64,000 nt of DNA from Pseudomonas sp. N040 (GCF_015637705.1 NZ_JADOBE010000003.1:124001-188000), one strand, 5' to 3'. Shown: positions 1 to 8,540, numbered from the stretch's first letter. Translations and numbers: made by a program. Notes: generated by a model not told the origin, from the letters alone.

Positions 1-1331
1 ACACCCTGGCGCACGTCGGCGACTGCCGGGTCTATCGCTGGCATGCCGGCAAGCTGGAGCGGCTGACCAGCGAGCATGTCTGGGAACAACCCGGCATGCA
101 GCATGTGCTGAGCCGGGCGATGGGCCTGGACCAGCATGTGCTGGCCGATTACAGCGAAGGCGAGTTGCAGGCCGGCGAGCAGTTCCTGCTGCTCAGCGAC
201 GGCGTCTGGGCCAGCCTTGACGATGCCTACATCGCCAGCGTGCTGCGCGATGAGCCGGAGCAGCAGGCGGTGGTCAATGCGCTGATTCGCGCCGCCCATC
301 TGGCCGGCAGTCAGGACAACGCCAGCGCGCTGCTGGTGCGCATCGACCGGCTGCCGCAAAACAACCTCGGCGATACGCTGGCGCAATTGCGCGACTGGCC
401 GCTGCCGCCACGTTTGCGCAGCGGGCAGTCGTTCGAAGGCTGGACGGTGCTGGGCGTGCGGGCCGAATCTCGCCAGTCACTGCTGTATCGGGTGCGCGAT
501 GCCCAGGGCCAGGCCTGGCTGCTGAAGACCCTGCCGCCCAGTCGCGCGGACGAGGAGGGTGCCGGGCCGGCGTTGCTGCTGGAAGAGTGGTTTTTGCGCC
601 GGGTCGCCGGCCGCTACTTTCCCGAGTTGCACCCGCTGCCACAGCGCCAGCACCTGTATTACGTGCAGCGCGAATATGCCGGGCAGACGCTGGCCGAGCT
701 GTTGGCCCGGCATGGTCCGCTGCCGCTGGCCGACTGGCTGGAGCTGGCGCCGCGCCTGTTGCGCGGGCTGGGCATGCTGCACCGGCGGAATATCCTGCAC
801 CGCGACATCAAGCCGGAAAACCTGCACCTGGGCAGCGACGGCGAGTTGCGCCTGCTGGATTTCGGCCTGGCCTTCTGTCCGGGGCTGTCGGCGGAGCAGG
901 CCCATCATCTGCCCGGCACGCCGAGCTACCTGGCCCCGGAGTGCTTTCAGGGTGCTGCGCCAGATGCCCGGCAGGACCTCTACGCCGCCGGGGTGGCGCT
1001 GTACCGGCTGCTCTGCGGGCACTACCCGTATGGCGAGATCGAGGCCTTTCAGCATCCGCGCTTCGGCCAGCCGGTAGCGGTCAGCCGTTACCGGCCCGAC
1101 GTGCCGGCGTGGCTGGACGAGTTGCTGGCGCAGGCAGTGGCCAGTGATCCGCAACAACGCTTCGAGACGGCCGAGCAATGGCTGCTGCAGCTGGAACAGG
1201 GCGAACGCCAGGTCGATGCCCTGCGCGCGCGCCCGCTGCTGGAGCGCGAACCGCTGAAGGTCTGGCGCGGGCTGGCGCTGGCGGGGTGGTTGCTGAACCT
1301 GCTGTTGCTGGTGCTGCTGCTCAAGGGCTGA
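1..1331 (+). CDS. Bifunctional PP2C-type protein phosphatase / Ser-Thr protein kinase (5' end outside window)
   Basis: The open frame runs in from the left edge, so the N-terminus is missing. What remains begins with the end of a PP2C phosphatase domain (HVGDCRVYR, then a LLLSDGVW motif and a SQDNASALLVRI stretch). A complete Hanks-type kinase domain follows, with HRDIKPENLHL as catalytic loop, DFGLA as the Mg-binding motif and YLAPE as the APE motif. The last ~20 residues form one hydrophobic segment, so the protein is probably tail-anchored in the inner membrane. The fusion of a kinase and its opposing phosphatase is known in Pseudomonas nitrate-assimilation clusters, and here it sits directly upstream of nirB. 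A role in controlling nitrate uptake or reduction is inferred from context; its substrate is unknown. Confidence 0.9.
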   Translation, partial: TLAHVGDCRVYRWHAGKLERLTSEHVWEQPGMQHVLSRAMGLDQHVLADYSEGELQAGEQFLLLSDGVWASLDDAYIASVLRDEPEQQAVVNALIRAAHLAGSQDNASALLVRIDRLPQNNLGDTLAQLRDWPLPPRLRSGQSFEGWTVLGVRAESRQSLLYRVRDAQGQAWLLKTLPPSRADEEGAGPALLLEEWFLRRVAGRYFPELHPLPQRQHLYYVQREYAGQTLAELLARHGPLPLADWLELAPRLLRGLGMLHRRNILHRDIKPENLHLGSDGELRLLDFGLAFCPGLSAEQAHHLPGTPSYLAPECFQGAAPDARQDLYAAGVALYRLLCGHYPYGEIEAFQHPRFGQPVAVSRYRPDVPAWLDELLAQAVASDPQQRFETAEQWLLQLEQGERQVDALRARPLLEREPLKVWRGLALAGWLLNLLLLVLLLKG

Positions 1332-1428
1332 AGTGCACCAATGCTGTGCGGTTGGCATCAAACGGGTGCAGGAAAACCGCCGGCAGCGGCGCAATGGCCC
1401 GGCCGCGGCGCGATTTTGTCGGGTGGGC

Positions 1429-1491
1429 GTAGGGTGGGCTTCAGCCGACCATTTGGCGTTGTCTGGTTTGGTGGTCAGAAGCCCACCCTAC
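1429..1491. repeat. REPIN (inverted REP doublet, GTAG-GGTGGGC family), copy 1
   Basis: Two REP-like units face each other: GTAGGGTGGGCTTCAGCCGA on the left and its near reverse complement on the right, ending in AGAAGCCCACCCTAC. Each unit has the GTAG tetranucleotide followed by a short palindrome, as in Pseudomonas REPs. The left palindrome carries mismatches, so this copy is slightly degenerate. It lies between the kinase gene and the nirB leader. Confidence 0.85.
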
Positions 1492-1628
1492 GCCAGCCCT
1501 ACGCGCGCAACCTGCGCCGACCCTGCGCCCGTTCCACGCTTGCCCTCGGCGATTGGCGCTCAGCACCTAAGGAAAAACAGGCTGATTTAAACGCTTTGCT
1601 GGCTGTTGGCACGACACCTGCAATGTTC

Positions 1629-1749
1629 GCCGTACGGTAAAACGGCAACACACATAGCGCGGTATCTCTCAATGGCGAGGGAGCCGCGGCCCGGCAAGTC
1701 GGGATCAGGACAAAGGCGTCCTCGCACATTTCTGCGGGACGCCTTTTTT
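1629..1749 (+). promoter_or_regulatory. nirB leader: two-hairpin ANTAR (NasT/NasR-type) antitermination element plus attenuator
   Basis: Three structures can be read. P1 is GCCGT (1629-1633) pairing with ACGGC (1642-1646); its loop begins ACGG. P2 is CTCTC (1666-1670) pairing with GAGGG (1677-1681) around the hexaloop AATGGC, nested inside CGCGG/CCGCG (1658-1662, 1684-1688). An intrinsic terminator follows at 1712-1749. ANTAR-domain antiterminators such as NasR and NasT are known to bind paired hairpins whose hexaloops have A at position 1 and G at position 4. P2 fits exactly; P1 fits only if its loop is read as ACGGTA plus a small bulge. Inferred role: nitrate-induced readthrough into nirB-nirD-nasA-cobA. 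Confidence 0.75.
1712..1749 (+). terminator. Intrinsic terminator (attenuator) 46 bp upstream of nirB
   Basis: GGCGTCC and GGACGCC form a 7-bp stem, extended above a one-base bulge by CGCA/TGCG, and AAA on the left pairs with the start of a run of seven T residues. This is a strong factor-independent terminator placed before, not after, a gene, as expected for attenuation control. Confidence 0.9.
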
Positions 1750-1795
1750 GTTTCCCGATTATTGATTCCCCGGAACGGGTGATGGGAGAGCTCAG

Positions 1796-4252
1796 ATGAA
1801 GAAACTCAAGCTGGTGATGGTCGGTAACGGCATGGCCGGGGTGCGTACCCTGGAAGAGCTGCTCAAGCTGGCGCCGGAACTTTACGAGATCACCGTGTTC
1901 GGCGCCGAGCCGCACCCCAACTACAACCGCATTCTGTTGTCGCCGGTGCTGGCCGGTGAACAGACCTTCGAGGAAATCGTGCTCAACGACCTCGACTGGT
2001 ACAAGGACAACGGCATCGACCTGCGCCTGGGGCGCAAGGTTGAATCGATCGACCGGCGCAACCGCGTGGTTACCGCCGACGATGGCAGCACCGCCGCATA
2101 CGATCGCCTGTTGCTGGCCACCGGCTCCCTGCCGTTCATCCTGCCGGTGCCGGGCAACAAGCTGGACGGCGTGATTGCCTACCGCGACATCGCCGACACC
2201 ATCACCATGATGGAAACCGCCAAGACCCACAGCCATGCGGTGGTCATCGGCGGCGGCCTGCTCGGTCTGGAAGCGGCCAACGGCCTCAAGCAGCGCGGCA
2301 TGGATGTAACCGTGGTGCACCTCGCCGACTGGCTGATGGAACGCCAGCTGGACAAGACCTCCGGCAAACTGCTGCAGGGCGCGCTGGAATCGCGCGGTGT
2401 GCATTTCCGCCTCAACGAGCAGACCGAGGAATTGCTCGACAACGGCGAAGGTCGGGTGTGCGCCATCCAGTTCAAGAGTGGCGATGTGATCCCGGCGGAT
2501 CTGGTGGTGATGGCTGCCGGCATCCGCCCCAATACCGAACTGGCCGAGAAGTCCGGCATTCCCTGCCAGCGCGGCATCCTGGTCAACGACACGCTGCAGA
2601 CCTACGACCCGCGCGTTTACGCCATTGGCGAATGCGCCAACCACCGCGGCACCGCCTATGGTCTGGTGGCGCCGCTGTTCGAGCAGGCCAAGGTCTGTGC
2701 CAATCACCTGGCCCAGCTCGGCTTTGCCCGTTATCAGGGCTCGGTGACCTCGACCAAGCTGAAGGTCACCGGCATCGACCTGTTCTCCGCCGGCGACTTC
2801 ATGGGCAGCGAAGGCACCGAGACCATCACCCTGTCCGACCCGATCGGCGGGGTGTACAAGAAGCTGGTGATCAAGGATGACGTGCTGGTTGGTGGCTGCC
2901 TGTTTGGCGACACCGCCGACGGCGGCTGGTATTTCCGCCAGATCAAGGAAGGCGCCAACATCGCGCAGATCCGCGATCACCTGATGTTCGGCGAGAGCGC
3001 CCTGGGCGACGTCGGCCACCAGGGCCAGAGCAGCGCGGCGAACATGCCCGACAGCATGGAAGTCTGCGGCTGCAACGGCGTGTGCAAGGGCACCATCGTC
3101 AAGGCGATCCAGGAAAACGGCCTGTTCAGCGTCGATGAGGTGAAGAAGCACACCAAGGCCGCCAGCTCCTGCGGCTCCTGTGCCGGGCTGGTCGAGCAGA
3201 TCCTGATCAGCACCGTCGGTGGCGCGGCGGATGTGAAGCCGAAAAGCGAGAAAGCCATCTGCGGTTGCAGCGAGCTGAACCACGGGCAGATTCGTCAGGC
3301 GATCCGCGACCAGCACCTGATCTCGCTGCCGCAGGCCATGAGCGCGATGCACTGGAGCACGCCGAACGGTTGTGCCACCTGCCGCCCGGCGCTGAACTAT
3401 TACCTGATTTCCACCTGGCCGGGCGAGGCCAAGGACGACCCGCAGTCGCGCCTGATCAACGAACGCGCCCACGCCAATATCCAGAAGGACGGCACCTACT
3501 CCGTTGTTCCGCGCATGTGGGGCGGGGTGACCAATCCGTCCGAGCTGCGCCGCATCGCCGACGTCGCCGACAAGTACAACGTACCGATGGTCAAGGTCAC
3601 CGGCGGCCAGCGCATCGATTTGCTGGGGATCAAGAAGGAGGACCTGCCGGCGGTGTGGAAGGACCTCGACATGCCGTCCGGACACGCCTACGGCAAATCC
3701 ATCCGCACCGTGAAGACCTGTGTGGGCAGCGAGTTCTGCCGCTTTGGTACGCAGAACTCCACGCAACTGGGCATCGAGCTAGAGCACGACCTGTTCAACA
3801 TGTGGTCGCCGCACAAGGTCAAGCTGGCCGTCTCCGGCTGCCCGCGCAACTGCGCCGAGGCGGGGATCAAGGACGTCGGCATCATCGGCGTGGATTCCGG
3901 CTTCGAGATGTACATCGGCGGCAACGGCGGGATCAAGACCGAAGTCGCGCAGTTCTTCGTCAAGGTCAAGACCGCCGAGGAAGTGCGCGAATACAACGGC
4001 GCCTTCCTCCAGCTCTACCGCGAGGAAGCCTTCTATCTGGAGCGCACCGTGCATTACCTGAATCGGGTCGGCATGGACTACATCAAGCAGACGGTGGTCG
4101 AGGATGCGGCCAACCGTCAGGCGCTGAATGCACGCCTGCAGTACGCCCTGTCGTTCGAGCAGGACCCGTGGAAAGAGCGCATCGAGACCCCGGCGCTGAA
4201 GAAAGAATTCGACCGTATTCCCGTTGTTGCTGTTGAGGAGGCCACCGTATGA
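1796..4252 (+). CDS. nirB: Assimilatory NAD(P)H-nitrite reductase, large subunit
   Basis: This cytoplasmic enzyme reduces nitrite to ammonium with six electrons from NAD(P)H. Domains in order: an FAD/NAD(P)-binding pyridine nucleotide-disulfide oxidoreductase part (GNGMAG near residue 10; GGGLLG near 152), BFD-like [2Fe-2S] regions (CGCNGVC from residue 424 and CGSC near 459; a second one starting CGCSEL), then the sulfite/nitrite reductase ferredoxin-like and catalytic part. The sirohaem/[4Fe-4S] ligands are visible as C642, C648, C682 and C686. At 818 residues it is full length. The start at 1796 follows GGGAGAG. The stop codon overlaps the nirD start (ATGA), so the two subunits are translationally coupled. 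Control is probably by the upstream attenuator. Confidence 0.97.
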   Translation: MKKLKLVMVGNGMAGVRTLEELLKLAPELYEITVFGAEPHPNYNRILLSPVLAGEQTFEEIVLNDLDWYKDNGIDLRLGRKVESIDRRNRVVTADDGSTAAYDRLLLATGSLPFILPVPGNKLDGVIAYRDIADTITMMETAKTHSHAVVIGGGLLGLEAANGLKQRGMDVTVVHLADWLMERQLDKTSGKLLQGALESRGVHFRLNEQTEELLDNGEGRVCAIQFKSGDVIPADLVVMAAGIRPNTELAEKSGIPCQRGILVNDTLQTYDPRVYAIGECANHRGTAYGLVAPLFEQAKVCANHLAQLGFARYQGSVTSTKLKVTGIDLFSAGDFMGSEGTETITLSDPIGGVYKKLVIKDDVLVGGCLFGDTADGGWYFRQIKEGANIAQIRDHLMFGESALGDVGHQGQSSAANMPDSMEVCGCNGVCKGTIVKAIQENGLFSVDEVKKHTKAASSCGSCAGLVEQILISTVGGAADVKPKSEKAICGCSELNHGQIRQAIRDQHLISLPQAMSAMHWSTPNGCATCRPALNYYLISTWPGEAKDDPQSRLINERAHANIQKDGTYSVVPRMWGGVTNPSELRRIADVADKYNVPMVKVTGGQRIDLLGIKKEDLPAVWKDLDMPSGHAYGKSIRTVKTCVGSEFCRFGTQNSTQLGIELEHDLFNMWSPHKVKLAVSGCPRNCAEAGIKDVGIIGVDSGFEMYIGGNGGIKTEVAQFFVKVKTAEEVREYNGAFLQLYREEAFYLERTVHYLNRVGMDYIKQTVVEDAANRQALNARLQYALSFEQDPWKERIETPALKKEFDRIPVVAVEEATV

Positions 4253-4575
4253 ACTGGCTGGATATCTGTGCCCTGGAAGAGATCAACCCGCTTGGCTCGC
4301 GGATCATCGACGGGCCCAAGGGCGACATCGCGATCTTCCGTACCAGCGATGACCAGGTCTTCGCCCTCGACGACCGCTGCCCGCACAAGGGCGGCCCGCT
4401 GTCGCAGGGGCTGATCTACGGCAAGCGCGTGGCCTGCCCGCTGCACAACTGGCAGATCGAGCTGGACAGCGGCGAAGCGGTGGCACCGGACCAGGGCTGC
4501 GCGCACCGGCACCACGCCAAAGTGGAAGAAGGCCGGGTGCTGCTGGCGCTGAATCACGCCGAGCAGTGTGCATAG
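4249..4575 (+). CDS. nirD: Assimilatory nitrite reductase, small Rieske-type subunit
   Basis: This 108-residue protein carries the Rieske [2Fe-2S] ligand pairs CPHKGG and CPLHNW, in the order and spacing of NirD-type Rieske folds. It partners NirB in nitrite reduction to ammonium. The ATG overlaps the nirB stop by four bases. A REPIN separates its 3' end from nasA. Confidence 0.96.
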   Translation: MNWLDICALEEINPLGSRIIDGPKGDIAIFRTSDDQVFALDDRCPHKGGPLSQGLIYGKRVACPLHNWQIELDSGEAVAPDQGCAHRHHAKVEEGRVLLALNHAEQCA

Positions 4576-4579
4576 CTCC

Positions 4580-4643
4580 GTAGGGTGGGCTTCAGCCCAC
4601 CACGGAATATGTCTCGGTATTGGTGGGCTGAAGCCCACCCTAC
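4580..4643. repeat. REPIN, GTAG-GGTGGGC family, copy 2
   Basis: This is the cleanest copy: GTAGGGTGGGCTTCAGCCCA on the left and its exact reverse complement on the right, with a short AT-richer spacer. It fills the gap between nirD and nasA. Because it happens to be open in the nasA frame, a naive call would wrongly extend nasA upstream to 4585. Confidence 0.9.
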
Positions 4644-4668
4644 GTCCACTCCGGTCGGAGAGTTATCC

Positions 4669-7377
4669 ATGACCACGCAGATCACCGCTTCCACCTGCTG
4701 CTACTGCGGCGTCGGCTGCGGCGTGCTGATCGAGCACGACGGCGCGCAGGTTCTCGGCGTGCAGGGCGATCCCGCGCATCCGGCGAACTTCGGCAAGCTG
4801 TGCAGCAAGGGCTCGACCCTGCACCTGACCGGTGATCTGGATGCGCGTGGCCTGTATCCCGAGTTGCGCCTGGGCAAGGCGCTGGCACGCAGTCGCAGCG
4901 ACTGGGACAGCGCACTGGAGCACGCCGCCACGGTGTTCGCCGAAACCATCCGCGAGCACGGCGCGGACAGCGTGGCCTTCTACATCTCCGGGCAGCTGCT
5001 GACCGAGGATTACTACGCCTTCAACAAGCTGGCGCGCGCGCTGGTCGGCACCAACAATATCGACAGCAACTCGCGCCTGTGCATGAGTTCTGCGGTGGTC
5101 GGCTACAAGCGCAGCCTGGGTGCCGATGCGCCACCGTGCAACTACGAGGACATCGAGCAGAGCGACTGCCTGCTGATCGTCGGCAGCAACATGGCCTATG
5201 CCCACCCGGTGCTGTTCCGCCGCCTGGAAGAAGCCAGAGCGCGGCGGCCGGAAATGAAAGTCATCGTGGTCGACCCGCGGCGCACCGATACCTGCGAGCT
5301 GGCCGACCTGCACCTGGCGATCCTGCCCGGCACCGACGTCGCGCTGTTCCACGGCATCCTGCACCTGCTGCTGTGGGAGTGCTGGATCGACCGCCGTTAT
5401 ATCGATGCACACACCGAGGGCTTCGACGAACTGAAGCGGCTGGTGCGCGACTACACGCCGGGCATCGTCGCCGATACCTGCGGCATCCCGGTGGACAGCC
5501 TGCAGGCCTGTGCCGAGCTGATTGGCCGGGCGCCGAGCTTCCTGTCGCTGTGGTGCATGGGCTTGAATCAGTCGACTTCCGGCAGCGCGAAGAACAGCGC
5601 ACTGATCAACCTGCACCTGGCCACCGGGCAGATCGGTCGTCCCGGTGCCGGGCCGTTTTCCCTCACCGGCCAGCCGAACGCCATGGGCGGGCGCGAGACC
5701 GGCAGCCTGAGCAACCTGCTGCCCGGCCATCGCGAGGTGGCCAATCTCGAACACCGCAGCGAGGTCGCCGGCTACTGGGGCGTTCCCGCGCTGCCGGAGC
5801 GTCCCGGGCTGACCGCTGTCGAGCTGTTCGAGGCGGTGGGCGCGGGCAAGATCAAGGCGCTGTGGATCGCCTGCAGCAACCCGGCGCAATCGCTGCCGGA
5901 TCAGAACAAGGTGCATGCCGCTTTGGCCGCTTGCCCGTTCGTGGTGGTGCAGGAAGCCTTCTTCACCACCGAGACCTGCGCCTACGCCGACCTGCTGTTG
6001 CCCGCTGCCAGCTGGGGCGAAAAGGACGGCACGGTGACCAATTCCGAACGGCGCATCAGCCATGTCCGCCACGCCGTTGCGGCGCCCGGCGCGGCGCGGG
6101 CGGACTGGGCGATCACCTGCGATTTCGCCCGCCGCCTGGAACAGCGCCTGCGCCCCGGCCAGCCGAGCCTGTTCGACTTTGCCAGCGCCGAGGCGCTGTT
6201 CGATGAATACAAGGGCCTGACGCAGGACCGGGATCTCGACCTGTCCGGCCTGAGCTACACGATTCTCGACACGCTGGGCCCGCAGCAGTGGCCGTTTCCA
6301 CTGGGTGCTGCGCAAGGAACTCCAAGGCTGTACGGCGATGCCCGCTTTCCGACGCCCACCGGCCGCGCGCAGTTTCTCGCCGAAGCCTGGCGCGCGCCGC
6401 AGGAAAAGCGCGAGGCGCGCTTTCCGCTGACCCTGAATACCGGCCGCCTGCGTGACCAGTGGCACGGCATGAGCCGTACCGGCACCAGCGCGCGGGCCTT
6501 TGGCCATGTCGAGGAAGCCGTGCTCAGCCTGCATCCGGATGAACTGCGCCGGCGGCGCTTGCTCGCCGGGGAGCTGGTCAGGGTGCGCAGCCGACGCGGC
6601 AGCCTGATCGTGCCGGTGCAGGCCGACGACAGCGTGCGCTCCGGCCAGGCCTATCTGCCGATGCACTGGGGCAACCGCTTCCTCAAGGGCCTGGGCACCA
6701 ACGTACTGACCCAGCCGGCGTTCGACCCGCTGTCGAAACAGCCGGAGCTGAAACAGGCCGGGGTCGAGGTGGACAAGGTCGAGTTGCCCTGGCAGTTCTA
6801 CGCGCTGGTCGAGGGCGATGTGCAGCGGCGTTTCAGTGCCCTGCGCCCGCTGTTCGAGGAGTTTGCCTATGCCAGCCTGAGCCTGACCGGGCGCGAGCGC
6901 CCGGCCCTGCAGATTCGCGCGGCCAGCGCGGTGGCGCCGGATGCGGCGCTGCTGGCGCAGATCGATGCACTGCTTGGCGTCGATGAAGGCCCGGTGCTGG
7001 CCTATGACGACCCGCGCAGAACCGTGGGCAAGCGCGTGCGCATCGAGGATGGGCGCATCAGTGCGATTCGCCTGGCCGGGGAAACCGCGGCGCGTGACTG
7101 GCTGAAAGGCCTGTGGGGCGAAGGCCGCGCCGATGCCGAGCTGCGCCGCTGGCTGCTGGCGCCGCTGTCCACCCCGCCGGGCAACAGCAGCAAGCCGGCC
7201 GGCAAGACCCTGTGCAACTGCCTGAACGTCAGCCAGGACGCGGTGTGCGCCGGCATCGCCCGCGGCCTCGACCTGACTGGTTTGCAGCAAGAACTCAAGT
7301 GCGGCACCAGCTGCGGCTCCTGTGTCCCGGAAATCAAACGCCTGCTGGCCAGCCAGCCGCTGGCAATAAACGCATGA
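4669..7377 (+). CDS. nasA: Assimilatory nitrate reductase, molybdopterin catalytic subunit
   Basis: This cytoplasmic Mo-bisMGD enzyme reduces nitrate to nitrite for NirBD. The N-terminal [4Fe-4S] ligands are visible as C10/C11, C13, C17 and C45, followed by the molybdopterin oxidoreductase body and the dinucleotide-binding domain. A C-terminal BFD-like [2Fe-2S] domain (CNCLN near residue 848 and CGTSCGSC near 880) probably passes electrons in. I chose ATG 4669 because a GGAG ribosome site lies just upstream and the longer frame only adds translated REPIN sequence, giving 902 residues. No separate NasB-type reductase subunit is present in the window. Confidence 0.95.
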   Translation: MTTQITASTCCYCGVGCGVLIEHDGAQVLGVQGDPAHPANFGKLCSKGSTLHLTGDLDARGLYPELRLGKALARSRSDWDSALEHAATVFAETIREHGADSVAFYISGQLLTEDYYAFNKLARALVGTNNIDSNSRLCMSSAVVGYKRSLGADAPPCNYEDIEQSDCLLIVGSNMAYAHPVLFRRLEEARARRPEMKVIVVDPRRTDTCELADLHLAILPGTDVALFHGILHLLLWECWIDRRYIDAHTEGFDELKRLVRDYTPGIVADTCGIPVDSLQACAELIGRAPSFLSLWCMGLNQSTSGSAKNSALINLHLATGQIGRPGAGPFSLTGQPNAMGGRETGSLSNLLPGHREVANLEHRSEVAGYWGVPALPERPGLTAVELFEAVGAGKIKALWIACSNPAQSLPDQNKVHAALAACPFVVVQEAFFTTETCAYADLLLPAASWGEKDGTVTNSERRISHVRHAVAAPGAARADWAITCDFARRLEQRLRPGQPSLFDFASAEALFDEYKGLTQDRDLDLSGLSYTILDTLGPQQWPFPLGAAQGTPRLYGDARFPTPTGRAQFLAEAWRAPQEKREARFPLTLNTGRLRDQWHGMSRTGTSARAFGHVEEAVLSLHPDELRRRRLLAGELVRVRSRRGSLIVPVQADDSVRSGQAYLPMHWGNRFLKGLGTNVLTQPAFDPLSKQPELKQAGVEVDKVELPWQFYALVEGDVQRRFSALRPLFEEFAYASLSLTGRERPALQIRAASAVAPDAALLAQIDALLGVDEGPVLAYDDPRRTVGKRVRIEDGRISAIRLAGETAARDWLKGLWGEGRADAELRRWLLAPLSTPPGNSSKPAGKTLCNCLNVSQDAVCAGIARGLDLTGLQQELKCGTSCGSCVPEIKRLLASQPLAINA

Positions 7378-7379
7378 CC

Positions 7380-7430
7380 CTAGGGTGGAAAACCGATTGG
7401 TGGGCAAGGCTGCGGCGTTGCCCACCCTAC
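7380..7430. repeat. Degenerate REPIN, GTAG-GGTGGGC family, copy 3
   Basis: The right unit is intact in reverse orientation (GTTGCCCACCCTAC at its end). The left unit is reduced to TAGGGTGG and an imperfect arm. It lies between nasA and cobA. Confidence 0.7.
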
Positions 7431-7444
7431 GCGAGGTAACCGAT

Positions 7445-8194
7445 ATGAGCGCAAAAGTCTGGCTGGTAGGTGCGGGTCCCGGTGATCCGGAGCTGCTCAC
7501 CCTGAAGGCGGTCAAGGCACTGCGGCAGGCGGCGATCGTGATGATCGACGATCTGGTCAATCCGGCGGTGCTCGAGCATTGCCCGACGGCGCGGGTGATC
7601 CGGGTGGGTAAGCGCGGCGGCTGCCGCTCGACCCCGCAGACCTTTATCCACCGTCTGATGCTGCGTTATGCACGGCAGGGCAAGTGCGTAGTACGGCTGA
7701 AGGGCGGCGATCCGTGCATCTTCGGCCGCGGCAGCGAGGAAGCCGACTGGCTGGGGCAGCATGGGGTCGAGGTGGAGCTGGTCAACGGCATCACCGCCGG
7801 CCTGGCCGGAGCCACCAACTGCGGCATTCCGCTGACCCTGCGTGGCGTGGCCCGGGGCGTGACGCTGGTCACCGCGCACACCGAGGACGACAGCAGCCTG
7901 AACTGGGCCGCGCTGGCGCAGGGCGGTACCACCCTGGTGGTGTACATGGGCGTCGCCAAGCTGGCGGAAGTGCGGGACAGCCTGCTGGCCGGCGGCATGC
8001 GCGCCGACATGCCGGTGGCGCTGATCGAGAACGCCTCGCTGCCGCAGCAGCGCACCTGCTGCAGCCAGCTGCAGGACATGCAGCAGGCGGCTCGGGACTT
8101 CCAGCTCAAGAGCCCGGCGATCCTGCTGATCGGCGAAGTGGCTGGGCGCCCGGCCAGCGCGGCCGTGGAGCTGTTGCCCGCCTTGCTCGGCTGA
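7445..8194 (+). CDS. cobA: Uroporphyrinogen-III C-methyltransferase (SUMT)
   Basis: The enzyme methylates uroporphyrinogen III at C2 and C7 to precorrin-2, the branch to sirohaem (needed by NirB) and cobalamin. It has the SAM-dependent tetrapyrrole methylase signatures: VGAGPGDPELLTLKA at the N-terminus, RLKGGDPCIFGRGSEE in the middle, and TLVVYMGVAKL further on. At 249 residues it is a stand-alone SUMT without the CysG N-terminal dehydrogenase/ferrochelatase half. The start at 7445 follows a GAGGTAA site; a longer frame from 7385 would only translate REPIN sequence. Clustering with nir/nas genes supports a sirohaem-supply role. Confidence 0.94.
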   Translation: MSAKVWLVGAGPGDPELLTLKAVKALRQAAIVMIDDLVNPAVLEHCPTARVIRVGKRGGCRSTPQTFIHRLMLRYARQGKCVVRLKGGDPCIFGRGSEEADWLGQHGVEVELVNGITAGLAGATNCGIPLTLRGVARGVTLVTAHTEDDSSLNWAALAQGGTTLVVYMGVAKLAEVRDSLLAGGMRADMPVALIENASLPQQRTCCSQLQDMQQAARDFQLKSPAILLIGEVAGRPASAAVELLPALLG

Positions 8195-8218
8195 CAACGC
8201 CTGCCACACGCCTCAACC

Positions 8219-8336
8219 GCAGGGTGGGCCTTGGCCCACCGCTGCCGACCGCTGGCCCGACCTGCCGTTTCGCGCTTTTGGTGGGCTGAAGCCCACCCTA
8301 CGCCCACCCTGCGGCAAGCGAGTGTTCAACCCGTAA
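8219..8336. repeat. REPIN copy 4 with conserved right-hand tail
   Basis: The left palindrome GGTGGGCCTTGGCCCACC and the right palindrome GGTGGGCTGAAGCCCACC enclose a ~45-bp spacer; the right unit ends in CTAC at 8301. A tail (8301-8336) reading CGCCCACCCTGCGGCAAGCG and continuing to TTCAACCCGTAA recurs at other copies in the window, so the repeat unit is longer than the bare REPIN. Confidence 0.85.
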
Positions 8337-8383
8337 GGAGTGCAGGGCCTTGCCCAGGCTTTCCGGCAGCAACTGCCGGGCGC

Positions 8384-8397
8384 TTGACGTGCATCAA
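8384..8397 (+). promoter_or_regulatory. Candidate ANR/DNR (FNR-type) box upstream of pit
   Basis: TTGACGTGCATCAA matches the Crp/Fnr consensus TTGAY-N4-RTCAA used by ANR and DNR in Pseudomonas. It lies about 144 bp before the pit start. The match is seen directly; function is inferred. Confidence 0.5.
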
Positions 8398-8540
8398 CGT
8401 GCAGGCTCCGGCCGCGGCAGAGACTCATGCGGGTAATGCTTCTGGCATGATGTGCTGCCGGCGCGTTGCGCCAATACAACAACAAGGGGAACGACGGGCA
8501 GGCCGGACGGGCAGCGTCACCGGCCGGGCCCGTGATCAGC

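Larger units (their letters stand above)
1332..1795 (+). other. 464-bp intergenic region between the kinase gene and nirB
   Basis: No gene is supported here. The region holds a REPIN in its first third and, from about 1620 to 1750, a structured leader with two small hairpins and an intrinsic terminator. The nirB transcript most likely starts between about 1500 and 1620, but no convincing promoter hexamers could be picked out by eye. Confidence 0.75.
8195..8540 (+). other. 346-bp intergenic region between cobA and pit
   Basis: It contains the fourth REPIN and its tail, a perfect hairpin with CCGGCAG/CTGCCGG arms (8363-8379), and an ANR/FNR-like site at 8384-8397. No coding sequence is supported. 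Confidence 0.7.

Noticed and set aside
1429..1491. REPIN copies as CRISPR repeats or intrinsic terminators
   Set aside because: They are paired palindromes at scattered sites, without regular spacers, and lack T-runs.
1499..3766. 755-codon open frame on the minus strand over nirB
   Set aside because: It lies antisense to nirB, which has all catalytic motifs. The protein is low-complexity and matches the codon-position bias of a GC-rich shadow frame.
4585..4668. Upstream extension of nasA
   Set aside because: These codons translate the REPIN; the ribosome site and [4Fe-4S] domain support the start at 4669.
7385..7444. Upstream extension of cobA
   Set aside because: It translates degenerate REPIN sequence; ATG 7445 has a better site and starts the methylase fold.
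4663..7560. 965-codon minus-strand frame over nasA
   Set aside because: The antisense of a fully recognisable molybdoenzyme; no motifs of its own.
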